Origin: Chloroflexota bacterium
GTDB lineage: Bacteria > Chloroflexota > Anaerolineae > Promineifilales > Promineifilaceae
Direction: 5' to 3'
DNA length: 64,000 nt
NCBI GenBank assembly: GCA_022616275.1
Contig: JAKEFB010000042.1
Coordinates: 1-64,000 of the forward strand
The stretch's first letter is position 1, and each line of letters begins with the position of its first letter. The notes beneath the pieces are model-generated. The model worked only from the letters and a program-made list of their open reading frames with translations, was not told the DNA's origin and searched no databases. Of this stretch, positions 46,401 through 51,991 are shown piece by piece. Both the position numbers and the translations under genes were made by a program.

Positions 46401-47175
46401 TTCGGCTCCCAGCGGGACGGTGGACATTACCCTGGTGACGGCGACCTCCGGCGATGATCCCGGCGTCACTGATTCGGCCACTGACACGACCACGGTCATA
46501 GGCGCCGGTGGGCTGCCGGAACTGTTCCTGCCGATCATATTCCAGGCCTCAGCCGCGCCGCCCCCGCCGCCCACACCGACGCCGACCCCCACGCCGACCA
46601 ACACCCCGCCACCGCCAGCCTGCACGCTGAACGTGCCACCGCCGGCCAACCCGCCGGGCATAGACTTGGTCATCACCAATATGACCATTGTCCCCAACCC
46701 GCCGGGCGCCGGCCAGCCGGCGACGATCTTTGTAACCATCAAGAACCAGGGCCAGACCGACGTACCTTACGGCAATAACTTCTACCTGGACTTCTACGAC
46801 AACCCCAACCCCGAGCCACCGCAGCCGCTGCAAATCGGCAACGTCGCCTGGGGCGTTCAGGGCGTCTGGCTGAATGCCGGGGCCAGCGTAGTCTTCCAAA
46901 GTCCCTACGTTTTCGGTAGCGGGCAACACCGGTTGTGGGCCCAGGTGGACACAGACGGTACGGTGGTGGAAGCGAACGAAGGCAACAACCTCTATGGTTG
47001 CCTGGCGCTGGCGGTGACTGGGGCGGGCGACCTCGCAGTGACGCCGCAGCCACCCTCCCAGCCGGCCGACCTGCCGCGCAGCACGCCGACCAGCGCACCG
47101 CTGGCCGATACCCCGGTGGCCAACGAACCACCGGCGACGCCTGTCCCCGGCGGGACCCCCGTTCCTGGCCGTTAA
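34423..47175 (+). CDS. Giant secreted beta-helix/NEW3-repeat/CARDB surface protein
   Basis: A 4250-residue exported protein. Start ATG at 34423 follows AGAGGTTG; a signal segment covers about residues 28-60 and ends in AQAAAP. Eight large beta-helix blocks follow, rich in GGGIYN and NNTA words. They end in DxGADE-type anchors (about residues 483, 731, 1281, 1653, 1989, 2348, 2805 and 3369; the third reads GWDE), the choice-of-anchor Q pattern. Two NEW3-like repeats lie at about 745-960, two at 2815-3030 and six at 3380-4025, each with a TYTHTxTNTG core. Then come LFLPIIF, a Pro/Thr linker and a CARDB domain at about 4065-4190. It is likely a cell-surface stalk or adhesin. No enzyme motif, LPxTG or SLH domain was seen. 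Confidence 0.85.
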   Translation: MKKSNGSTLRQVNGPAYSSLHLERLGRLFVAPVGGLVLLAWVLLLMNFQLSPAQAAAPETVGATPEAARSGATAIAGEIPLAGQTLYVTADATGVACTPAEPCPLQVAANQALDGDEIRVAGGLYDELLSIDGFTQTLRLETSITIRGGYTSTNWLAEPDPVANETILDGLGQARVVYIVGPIQPTITGFAIRNGEATEGAGVYHPDANGGAVIEANQIYDNVATGGTARGGGVFLGGPGTVTNNDIYNNSAAGRGGGVFVENLNTGGDTAVIQANKIHGNSAGTVGSNALAGGLGIADGNVTVDANEIYQNTADFAAGILVDLDGNVTLQNNVVYLNTATFNNSSAGAGGGLLTRGTVNIWHNTFAKNSATNAQGGGIYLFGGTAVISNTIVAHNTAASNSGIHELTPGIGSGGFNNIFNNTSNATGLVNTIITDPLFVSLAGNDFHLTAASLNINAGDPSVPVNTDFDNQVRPFDGGIDVGADEFYDPANTCYARFNNGPVFDTIDEAMALVTSPSDVVKVAGRCTGTGSQVVLLTQTFTLQGGYTTTNWVERGFGPTIIDAEGVSGRRGIHVTAGSPTIDSLRVTGGNLASGNGAGIYAAAGSPTIQNAVLYDNSAPSSNGALGVGSGASATLRFLTIADNSADGVRFEGSGSLHNSIVYNNTGVAIGGGSGHTFNLVNVNPLFANAPAGDYHITAASPAMAIADPATTLAEDFEGDSRPSGFLFDVGADEANDYPAIDFRPALIARDVNRGFTYTFTHVLTNAGTLTDSYNLAGNNSAGWSISFPGSISNLPPGQSTEVPVIVQVPAGASPQQVATTTVTATSTANTNVYAVVEDVATVLQLPSIAFTPSYSDTVLPGTVLTYVHTLTNTGDYTDTFVIAVASDPFNWVELLPTDPQSVTLPAGGVDMVQVRVEVPPFASSGFANEALIRATSVFSPVVTAVVTDRVTAKATVGTRYVSPGGVDLNNNCTQTSFPCATVARGVSQASFEDQVRVATGTYLEININVNDTISVTGGWVNDFTEQQGPETTIIDANQQNRIFIIAPGSNIQPFLGNFTLRDGLNASVGGAMIVGQNAQPQLSRIIFDNNQGSDGGALYLQPGANVLLEKSRFVGNTATRDGGAVFVQGATLSAENNLFDSNVAQRNGGALYTNGGQVTVVHNTIHENAAATRGGGLYNNGATVAIANTILVSNTATTGGGAVYQASGATTLDYDDVWNNSVPETNVPVGANSISADPDFADALFRLQASSPAVDTADPASTVGEDFEDDPRPVDQGFDMGWDERAGCLAKRGEIIYGSIQAAIEAGGIETLILVSGYCRGVHPIVVNSQTISQTVDLDESLTIQGGWDSTFATRGFPTYVDPEGRGRAFYVSGSATPVLEDLILLNGDAAGLGGGPAGEDAGGAIYNADSDLTLVDMNVFTSTAGVGGGVYNDTGLLTVTYAIDSQSGSISRTVVASNTAVLGAGLFNNAGQMIVQSAHIRDNQATTGGALANESGALYAENSLVWDNSATGNGGAVYGKGQVTLLHLTFYENTAGGSGEAVYQASGNLVARSNIFQGDVASLGAAIHVAGGSTDIDYNYYYRHTTPAVTGAAEGPNSINSTTPPGLINPAGGDFHLFDSAPAVDQGDLNTPVLLDFEEDLRPSNQSSDMGADEVANCYARVRSTGIIYGNVQSAVDVAPVGDWVDVAGKCTGVHTIDAGGLGVISQTVHLTKNVNLQGGWTIDFSSQTDETILDALGMGRVIYAGPAITSTIDNFNVTGGNGNAPGLNGNGGAIYLDNAQASLQRNEIYTNTASNGAGIYISSGSAAVEAGNRIFGNTATNGGAIYLAGTATVVNNFIYLNTATTNGGAVYQASGNSSFWHNDLVQNTANNSGGGLFVAGGSPSIRSNIVMDNDANVGGGGAHGSGGAPSLGYNDFYLNTPANFGGTIAGGGSGNLSVDPLFTDLPGFDLTITVTSPVIDKGDPALSLEVDFEDDIRPSQQGFDVGADEIGGCYAMVVSSGEIYGSPQLAIDVALNNDTILIDGTCYGVNGQLVSATTVSQTVFLNKNLTIDGDWDSGFLPAGTPAIFDALGLGRTVYVDTAVTVVVKDLELRNGDANATGFTGNGGAVYNTGVLSLTEVLAHDSTAINGGGVYNAGGQLTIEYSRIATNTVTGGGGGVYHNAGSLLLHKSDIYNNDAANGAGIYLNSSAGPNPAVQNNFIYDNQATANGGGLYNANTTAAIWHNTFVNNGATGSGGGIYTTGGSSVVIRNDIVDSNSGTGIHASGAAPNTGYNNVIGNSGGNYGGTAVAGAGAISAPPDYVDPANNDFHLEDDTAGVDVGDPASPVTDDYDDDVRPSNAGFDMGADEVNSCLIRVVDPSGPGTRIFGVLQFAIDYAEANNFTLVQIARGECKGVRQDPTSLTWQVGYVRESLQFVGSLRRLDFSDPNDFETLGTLTTIINAENNGRVLHIASGASPTFLHLVFVNGDAAPAGGGTNGGAIYSAGDPTFVESFISQSSASNGGGYYGAASSHVSFRGGEEFDAIPPDLDGRAPDDTILGDAAIVGFSIAALVKEDETGQIIDITFKVYTGNVALNNGGGIYNAGDMYVSGVSFFLNSAGNQGGGLYNNGPDFEFVNVLFWRNQATNQGGGIYNSGSNALFINGVFQLNESLAAEGGAIYNANSIAIYHNTIRDNTAQGNGGGIFNSSTSFVLNSTIVYSNASTLGTGGGLNSVANPGVLLSYNNFYNNLPNDSTVGIGSNSISAQPQFEPLSAWRLLGSSPDIDRADPALVGSPLFIDFDIELDIRPDGGITNTIAYTSDIGADEYPKNFGCSITPDNFSLADPGETVTYTHTVANSGNYTDIVTITLTSTSQGWATLVGGPQVVALGANESVEVEVEVVVPFGVLAGVQDVSVVQCQSTAIPDQTDTATDITEVAELRGVIIIPDYITTAVPGQVLTFTHTIINIGNISDTFRYTPNSGPAYANAVIVNPLTDTVFLVPSQSITIDLQVTIFDDAMATGTATPGAVVRSVTEPTIFDAALDTILIGYTSGTRYVAAENSADTTNCTNFQNPCATIQHAVDQAVDGDAILVALGTYTDSQTSTVGQHNVHVYKSLSIDGGYDAAEDYATSEPITNAVILDGEGARRVIYVDAGLVVTISSLFIQNGVAPTTAALPEPGLVPVARVLLQPNAGGGIYNDGADLTLNGVWLLNNTAEFGGGLYHLTNTLHLNSVVLAYNGNVPGTNGEGGGVYAAGGDVLVENGTFAYNDVIVPANLVATGSGGGLYQANGSLVITNTIFLSNTASNYGAFFGPPATSNDYNLTFGNSSPETNVPLGSNSFSADPLIADGFFHLAAGSPAIDEGTDLVTLGFDIDRQPRRQGPRVDIGADEYLQVPDFVFVPVSQTATISSGVVYTYSHVITNTGDFTDSYSLAMNNQTTGGTGWGYFLTPTLITDLPVEASVQVTFVITGGSPGYVDTTVITATSATDPLLTRSVVDTTIISQTAGVDIEPSLSGSGLPGEVITYNHILTNTGDGPDTYTLTVTSAVPPGWNITITPSNTGVVLPGATLPFTVAVEIPATAVSGTVHTAQITAISGANPVISDTLTDTTTVEVVYGLTLTPDNVASVPPGTAVVYTHTLASQSNLSDTVNLTVTSLLGWPVSLSDSVVNLPPFGSQIISVTVTVPVTASIGISDTAIVTATSSISPSLVATATNTTFVVSQTYGVDIEPDRSQNTPPSTVIVYTHTVTNTGNGQDIITLAAASSNGWGATITPTQVTLSPQQSTPVTVTLSVPAVPLGTLDTMVVTATSTLTSVFDTVTDTTLVTDTVPGAGVLLEPDLSATGLVSDFVVYNHVITNTGDSADTFDLVAQSSQAWPVTVNPTNISLAAGQSAPVVMQIFIPPGTLSGTVDVTVITATSTVNPAVFDTATDTTTVTTEPVAGVSLVPNNSSTAAPGDTVVYNHTLTNLGNNSDTFTLAGNSSQSWSVTVLPSVITLLAGENRGISVTVVVPPSAPSGTVDITLVTATSGDDPGVTDSATDTTTVIGAGGLPELFLPIIFQASAAPPPPPTPTPTPTPTNTPPPPACTLNVPPPANPPGIDLVITNMTIVPNPPGAGQPATIFVTIKNQGQTDVPYGNNFYLDFYDNPNPEPPQPLQIGNVAWGVQGVWLNAGASVVFQSPYVFGSGQHRLWAQVDTDGTVVEANEGNNLYGCLALAVTGAGDLAVTPQPPSQPADLPRSTPTSAPLADTPVANEPPATPVPGGTPVPGR

Positions 47176-47180
47176 ACCAG

Positions 47181-47225
47181 CTCCGGGCGAGGTAACCAGA
47201 TTTGGTTGCCTCGCCCGGAGTTTTT
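47181..47225 (+). terminator. Intrinsic terminator of the giant protein gene
   Basis: CTCCGGGCGAGG (47181-47192) pairs perfectly with CCTCGCCCGGAG (47209-47220), with extra AACCA/TGGTT pairing inside, followed by five T. It lies six bases after the stop and isolates the 12.7-kb gene from the STAS gene. Confidence 0.95.
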
Positions 47226-47263
47226 GACTTTTCTCCTGGCCACAATCGGATAGACTTACATTC

Positions 47264-47611
47264 ATGGACGTTCAAATTAGCCAGGTTGGCGACCTCATGG
47301 TGGTCGCGCTGGCCGGTGAGATTGATGGCCGTACCGCCCCGGCCATTCAAGAACAACTGTTGCCGCTGGCTCAGCCGGGGTGCAAGATTCTGCTGGACAT
47401 GAGCGGGGTCAGCTACCTATCCAGCGCCGGTCTGCGCCTGTTGCTCGTCCTCTACCGCCAGATCAATGACAACCACGGCCGCGTCGTCTTAGCTGGACTC
47501 CGGGAACCGATTCGGGATACGATGGCCATTACCGGTTTCCTTGATTTCTTTGCCACTTACGGGACCTCAGACGAGGGTGCGGCCGCTCTAAAAAGCGATG
47601 CAGCGGATTGA
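47264..47611 (+). CDS. STAS-domain anti-sigma factor antagonist
   Basis: A 115-residue protein of the SpoIIAA/RsbV family. Such proteins free a sigma factor or other target when unphosphorylated and are switched off by a RsbW-type kinase. The core reads LAGEIDGRTAPAIQEQLLPL, then ILLDMSGVSYLSSAGLRLLL with the phosphorylatable serine in SSAG. Its stop overlaps the start of glgX by 14 bases. The matching kinase and phosphatase functions are fused in the gene after glgX. Confidence 0.9.
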   Translation: MDVQISQVGDLMVVALAGEIDGRTAPAIQEQLLPLAQPGCKILLDMSGVSYLSSAGLRLLLVLYRQINDNHGRVVLAGLREPIRDTMAITGFLDFFATYGTSDEGAAALKSDAAD

Positions 47612-49718
47612 CATTTATCCCACCCACCAACATGAAAAATTCTTGTTGCGGGTGGGGAAGCCGTTTCTTTTTGGAGCTACATTTGTGCCAGGAGGAGTCA
47701 ACTTTGCCGTTTTCTCCCGTCACGCCACTTCCTGTACGCTGGTTTTGTTTGCCAGGGGACAGCCGGAACCGCTGGTAGAAATCCCCTTTCCCGACGAGTT
47801 CCGGATTGGCCATGTCTTTGCCATGATCGTCTTCGGCCTCGATTACGAGAACGTCGAGTACGGTTTTCGGATGGATGGACCCTATGCGCCCCAGGCCGGC
47901 CATCGTTTTGATCGCTCGAAGATCTTGCTGGACCCTCATGCCAGGGGGATCAACGGCCGGGGCGTGTGGGGCGAACCGCCCGATCCCACCAATCGCTACC
48001 AGCAGCGGGCGTTGCTCGTCTATGACGATTTCGATTGGGGCAACGACCGGCCATTGGAGATTCCGGCCGAGGATCTGATCATCTATGAAATGCACGTCCG
48101 GGGCTTTACTCGCCACCCCTCCTCGGGAGTGAAATACCCGGGCACCTTCGCCGGCATTCGCAACAAGGTCGCCTATCTCAAGGAACTGGGCGTCAATTGC
48201 GTTGAGTTCATGCCCATCCACGAATTTGATGAGTTTGAAAACAACCGGGTTAACCCGGAAACGGGCGAACAGCTTCTTAACTACTGGGGTTACAGTTCGG
48301 TCGGATTTTTTGCTCCCAAGGCCGGCTACGCCGCCACCGGCCGGCACGGCATGCAGGTTGACGAGTTTAAGGCGCTGGTCAAGTTGTTGCATCAAAACGG
48401 CATTGAAGTCATCCTGGACGTGGTCTTTAACCACACGGCCGAGGGCGGCCAGGGTGGCCCGACCATCTCCTACCGGGGTATAGACAATAAGACGTACTAT
48501 ATGCTCCGGCCCGACGGCGCTTACTATGATTTCAGCGGTTGCGGGAACACCATGAACTGCAACAACCCGGTCGTCCGCGACATGGTGCTGGAGTGTCTGC
48601 GTTACTGGGCGGCCGAATACCACATTGACGGCTTCCGTTTTGACCTGGCTTCAATCCTGGGGCGGGATGACCACGGGCGTCCCCTGGCCAACCCACCCCT
48701 GCTGGAAGCCCTGGCCCACGACCCCATCCTGGGCCGCTGCAAGTTGATTGCCGAAGCCTGGGACGCGGGAGGGCTTTACCAGGTCGGGTCGTTCCCATCT
48801 TACGGCCGCTGGGCCGAGTGGAACGGCAAATATCGTGACACCCTCCGCAAATTCCTGAGAGGCGAGCTGGGCCAGAGCTGGGAGATGGCCCAGCGCATAC
48901 AAGGCTCGCCTGACCTGTACGCCGGTCGCGGCCCGGCTGCCTCCATTAACTTCGTGACCTGCCACGACGGCTTTACGCTGGCCGACCTGTTTTCGTACGA
49001 TGAAAAGCACAACTGGGCCAACGGCGAGGGCAACAGAGACGGGGCCGACGACAACAGTAGTTGGAACTGCGGCCGGGAAGGTCCCACTGCTGACCAGGAG
49101 ATCAATGCCCTGCGCCGCCGGTTGATGAAAAACGCCGTGGCCATTCTGGCTGTCAGCCAGGGCGTGCCCATGATCTTGATGGGGGATGAAGCCGGCCACA
49201 CCAAGCAGGGCAACAACAATACCTATTGCCAGGACAACGAGCTGAACTGGCTGGACTGGACGTTGCTGGAGCGTAACGGTGACCTGTTTCGCTTTTTCAA
49301 GCAGTGCCTGGCCTTTCGCCGGGCCCATTCGGCGCTGCGAAATCGGACCCATTTTGGCCAGAAGGATTACACTGATAGCGGCTTGCCTGGCATTTCCTGG
49401 CACGGCGTCGAAGCCTGGCAGCCGGACTGGGCTTACCACAGCCGCACGCTGGCCTTTATGCTCGCCGGCCGGCACGTCCGAGAGGGCAAGGAGCGGGATG
49501 ATACTATCTACGTGGCCATGAATATGTACTGGGAGCCCCTCGTCTTTAAGCTGCCCGGCTTGCCTGAGGCAGAGAAGTGGCGGGTTTTCGCCAACACTGC
49601 GCTGGCCTCGCCAGGAGACGTTTGTTTGCCCGGCGACGAACCGCTCCTGGTCCTTCAGGGACACATCGTGGTTGGCCCTCGCTCTGTGGTGATATTAGTC
49701 GGCCGTCCACAGAAATAA
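47598..49718 (+). CDS. glgX: Glycogen debranching enzyme GlgX
   Basis: A GH13 isoamylase-type enzyme that cuts alpha-1,6 branches of glycogen. The 706 residues include an N-terminal CBM48-like domain (GGVNFAVFSRHATSCTLVLF). The catalytic regions are DVVFNHTAEGG, GFRFDLASILGRD with the nucleophile Asp, IAEAWDAGGLYQVG with the acid Glu, and FVTCHDGFTLADLFSY. It sits between the STAS gene and the kinase-phosphatase fusion, an unusual place for a metabolic gene, with an overlap on one side and a 33-base gap on the other. Confidence 0.93.
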   Translation: MQRIDIYPTHQHEKFLLRVGKPFLFGATFVPGGVNFAVFSRHATSCTLVLFARGQPEPLVEIPFPDEFRIGHVFAMIVFGLDYENVEYGFRMDGPYAPQAGHRFDRSKILLDPHARGINGRGVWGEPPDPTNRYQQRALLVYDDFDWGNDRPLEIPAEDLIIYEMHVRGFTRHPSSGVKYPGTFAGIRNKVAYLKELGVNCVEFMPIHEFDEFENNRVNPETGEQLLNYWGYSSVGFFAPKAGYAATGRHGMQVDEFKALVKLLHQNGIEVILDVVFNHTAEGGQGGPTISYRGIDNKTYYMLRPDGAYYDFSGCGNTMNCNNPVVRDMVLECLRYWAAEYHIDGFRFDLASILGRDDHGRPLANPPLLEALAHDPILGRCKLIAEAWDAGGLYQVGSFPSYGRWAEWNGKYRDTLRKFLRGELGQSWEMAQRIQGSPDLYAGRGPAASINFVTCHDGFTLADLFSYDEKHNWANGEGNRDGADDNSSWNCGREGPTADQEINALRRRLMKNAVAILAVSQGVPMILMGDEAGHTKQGNNNTYCQDNELNWLDWTLLERNGDLFRFFKQCLAFRRAHSALRNRTHFGQKDYTDSGLPGISWHGVEAWQPDWAYHSRTLAFMLAGRHVREGKERDDTIYVAMNMYWEPLVFKLPGLPEAEKWRVFANTALASPGDVCLPGDEPLLVLQGHIVVGPRSVVILVGRPQK

Positions 49719-49751
49719 TCTCGCGGAGGTTGACGACAGAAGACGGACGAG

Positions 49752-51989
49752 ATGGATGCACTCACGATACCTGGTACAGTGGCCGCGCTGGGCGAGGTCA
49801 CCAATTATGTTCTGGCGGCTGCGGCTGCGGCCGGGCTGGACGAAAAGATGAGCTATCGCCTCCGCCTGGCGGTGGATGAAATAGCCACCAACGTCGTTAC
49901 CCACGGTTACGCCGAGGCCGGGCTATCCGGGACATTGACAATCTGGGCCGACCAGGACGAGAAACATCTTACCGTGTACCTGGAGGATAGTGGCGTCACT
50001 TACGATCCTCACCAGGCGCTGCCGGAGAATGGGCCACGGCCGTCGCTAGAAGAGCCGCCGGTGGGCGGCCTGGGTGCTTTTCTGGCCCTGGCCGGCGTCA
50101 ATCAATTTCACTACCAGCAGATTCAGGGGCGCAATCGCAGCACCTTTGTCGTCCGGCGAATGGAACCAACCGGTGACCACCTGCTGTTGGTTGACAAAGA
50201 TGAGCTACGGCTCAACGCGCTGGCCAGGTGGTTGGAGGAATGGGGGCCGGCCGTCTCCACGGCCACAGGCAAAGCGCACGCCCTGGCCTTGCTGGCCGCC
50301 TGGCGCTTTGACGCGGTGTTGATTGACCTGGCTGTTGCCAGCCAGAATGATTTTGCCCTGCTGCGCCGCCTCCAGTCAGAGGCAGAAGGCCGCCAGGGGC
50401 CGGTCATTGTCCTGGCTTCACCCGTCGAGGAGATAGAGATAAGCCGTTGTATTGAGTTGGGTGTGGTTGACTATCTCCACTATCCTCTGGACCTGGCCTT
50501 GTTAAAGCTCCGCCTTCAAGCCCACCTGGCTCGCAGAGATCTTCAGACAGAAGCAGCCTCAGCCCGCCTGGCCCTGGACGAAATGAAGCACCTGGCCGAC
50601 CAGCTCAGGCTGGTGATATTGCCCCTCGGCATTGCCCTGTCGGCCGAAAAGGAGTTCGACCGCCTGCTGGAGCGGATCGTGGTCGAAGCGAAACGGATCT
50701 GCAAGGCCGATGCCGGCACGCTCTATTTGCGGGCGGCCGACGATCACCTCCACTTTACCATTACGCAGACCGACTCCCTGGGCGTGGCTTATGGCGGAAC
50801 GACTGGCCGGCCGGTTCCCTATTCTCCTTTGCCTTTGTACGACGAGAACGGGGCGCCCAACTACCATAACGTGGCCACTTATGTCGCCCACCACGGCCGT
50901 ACCGTAAATATCCCTGACGTTTACCAGGCGCCTGGCTTTGACTTCTCCGGAACGAGAGTCTTCGACCAGGCCAATGGTTACCGCTCTATCTCTTGTTTGA
51001 CCGTACCCCTGAAGCGCCACGACGTCATTGGCGTCCTGCAGCTATTAAATGCCCGGGATCCCGGGCACGACCTGACGATTCCCTTTAGCGAATACCACCA
51101 ACTGGTGGCTGAATCTCTCGCCTCCCAGGCCGCCATTGTGCTCCATAACCACATCTTGCGCCAGCGCCAGGAAGAGCTGCAGGAGTTTGGACGAGAGTTG
51201 GAGATCGCCAGGCAGATTCAGGCCAGTTTTTTGCCGGTTGAGCTGCCCCGGCCGCCCGGCTGGGAAATAGCCGTCCGCTTCCGGCCGGCCCGCGTGGTGG
51301 CTGGCGACTTTTACGACGTTTTTGCCACGTCCGGCGGCAGGATAGGGCTGGTAGTAGCCGACGTTTGTGGCAAAGGGGTCGGCGCGGCGCTTTTCATGGC
51401 CCTGGTGCGGAGTCTATTGCGGGCCTTTGCCCAGCGACTCGAAAACCAGCCCCGCTCTGGCCCGCCCGCCTCTATATCTGATTCCGAGCCAGACCGGCCG
51501 GTTCTTTCTGAGACGGCCGATGCCCTCCTGGACACGATTTCCCTGACCAACCTGTACCTCGTCCGCAATCATCTGCAAACTAATATGTTCGCCACGCTCT
51601 TCTTCGGCGTATTAGATCCGTCCACGGGCTATCTGTCGTACGTGAATGGCGGGCACAACCCGCCGGCCGTCCTAAACGGTGGCCAGGTGAGGCTCCGCCT
51701 GGCCCCGACCGGTCCGGCGGTGGGGCTCAGGGCAGACGCTCGCTTCGAGGTGGGCGAGGCCCACCTGGCGCCGGCCGACGTTCTGCTGGTCTATACCGAT
51801 GGCCTGACCGAGGCCCGTGACCCGCACGGCGTGATGCTTACCGAAAAACGATTCCTGTCCCTAATCCCGGCGCAGCTAGAGTCGGCCGGAGCCTTGCTCG
51901 ACCACGTCGAGTCGGTGGTCCAGGCCCACGTGAGCGTCGCCGGCCAATATGACGACATTACTATCCTGGCTGTGAAACGGGCTGGCTAA
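49752..51989 (+). CDS. RsbW-like kinase / receiver / GAF / RsbU-like phosphatase fusion
   Basis: A 745-residue regulator. Residues 1-135 form an anti-sigma-type ATPase domain (DEIATNVVTHGY, EDSGVTYDP, GGLGAFLALAG). Residues 143-262 resemble a receiver (LLLVDKDE, DAVLIDLAV) though the usual Lys-Pro is replaced by HYPLD. A GAF domain lies at about 295-450. The SpoIIE/PP2C domain at 487-745 keeps its metal motifs: VAGDFYDVF, VADVCGKGVGAALFM, NGGHNPP, YTDGLTEARD and QYDDITILAV. It would both phosphorylate and dephosphorylate a STAS partner, presumably the product of the gene at 47264. The start has only a weak ribosome-binding site. Confidence 0.88.
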   Translation: MDALTIPGTVAALGEVTNYVLAAAAAAGLDEKMSYRLRLAVDEIATNVVTHGYAEAGLSGTLTIWADQDEKHLTVYLEDSGVTYDPHQALPENGPRPSLEEPPVGGLGAFLALAGVNQFHYQQIQGRNRSTFVVRRMEPTGDHLLLVDKDELRLNALARWLEEWGPAVSTATGKAHALALLAAWRFDAVLIDLAVASQNDFALLRRLQSEAEGRQGPVIVLASPVEEIEISRCIELGVVDYLHYPLDLALLKLRLQAHLARRDLQTEAASARLALDEMKHLADQLRLVILPLGIALSAEKEFDRLLERIVVEAKRICKADAGTLYLRAADDHLHFTITQTDSLGVAYGGTTGRPVPYSPLPLYDENGAPNYHNVATYVAHHGRTVNIPDVYQAPGFDFSGTRVFDQANGYRSISCLTVPLKRHDVIGVLQLLNARDPGHDLTIPFSEYHQLVAESLASQAAIVLHNHILRQRQEELQEFGRELEIARQIQASFLPVELPRPPGWEIAVRFRPARVVAGDFYDVFATSGGRIGLVVADVCGKGVGAALFMALVRSLLRAFAQRLENQPRSGPPASISDSEPDRPVLSETADALLDTISLTNLYLVRNHLQTNMFATLFFGVLDPSTGYLSYVNGGHNPPAVLNGGQVRLRLAPTGPAVGLRADARFEVGEAHLAPADVLLVYTDGLTEARDPHGVMLTEKRFLSLIPAQLESAGALLDHVESVVQAHVSVAGQYDDITILAVKRAG

Positions 51990-51991
51990 AG

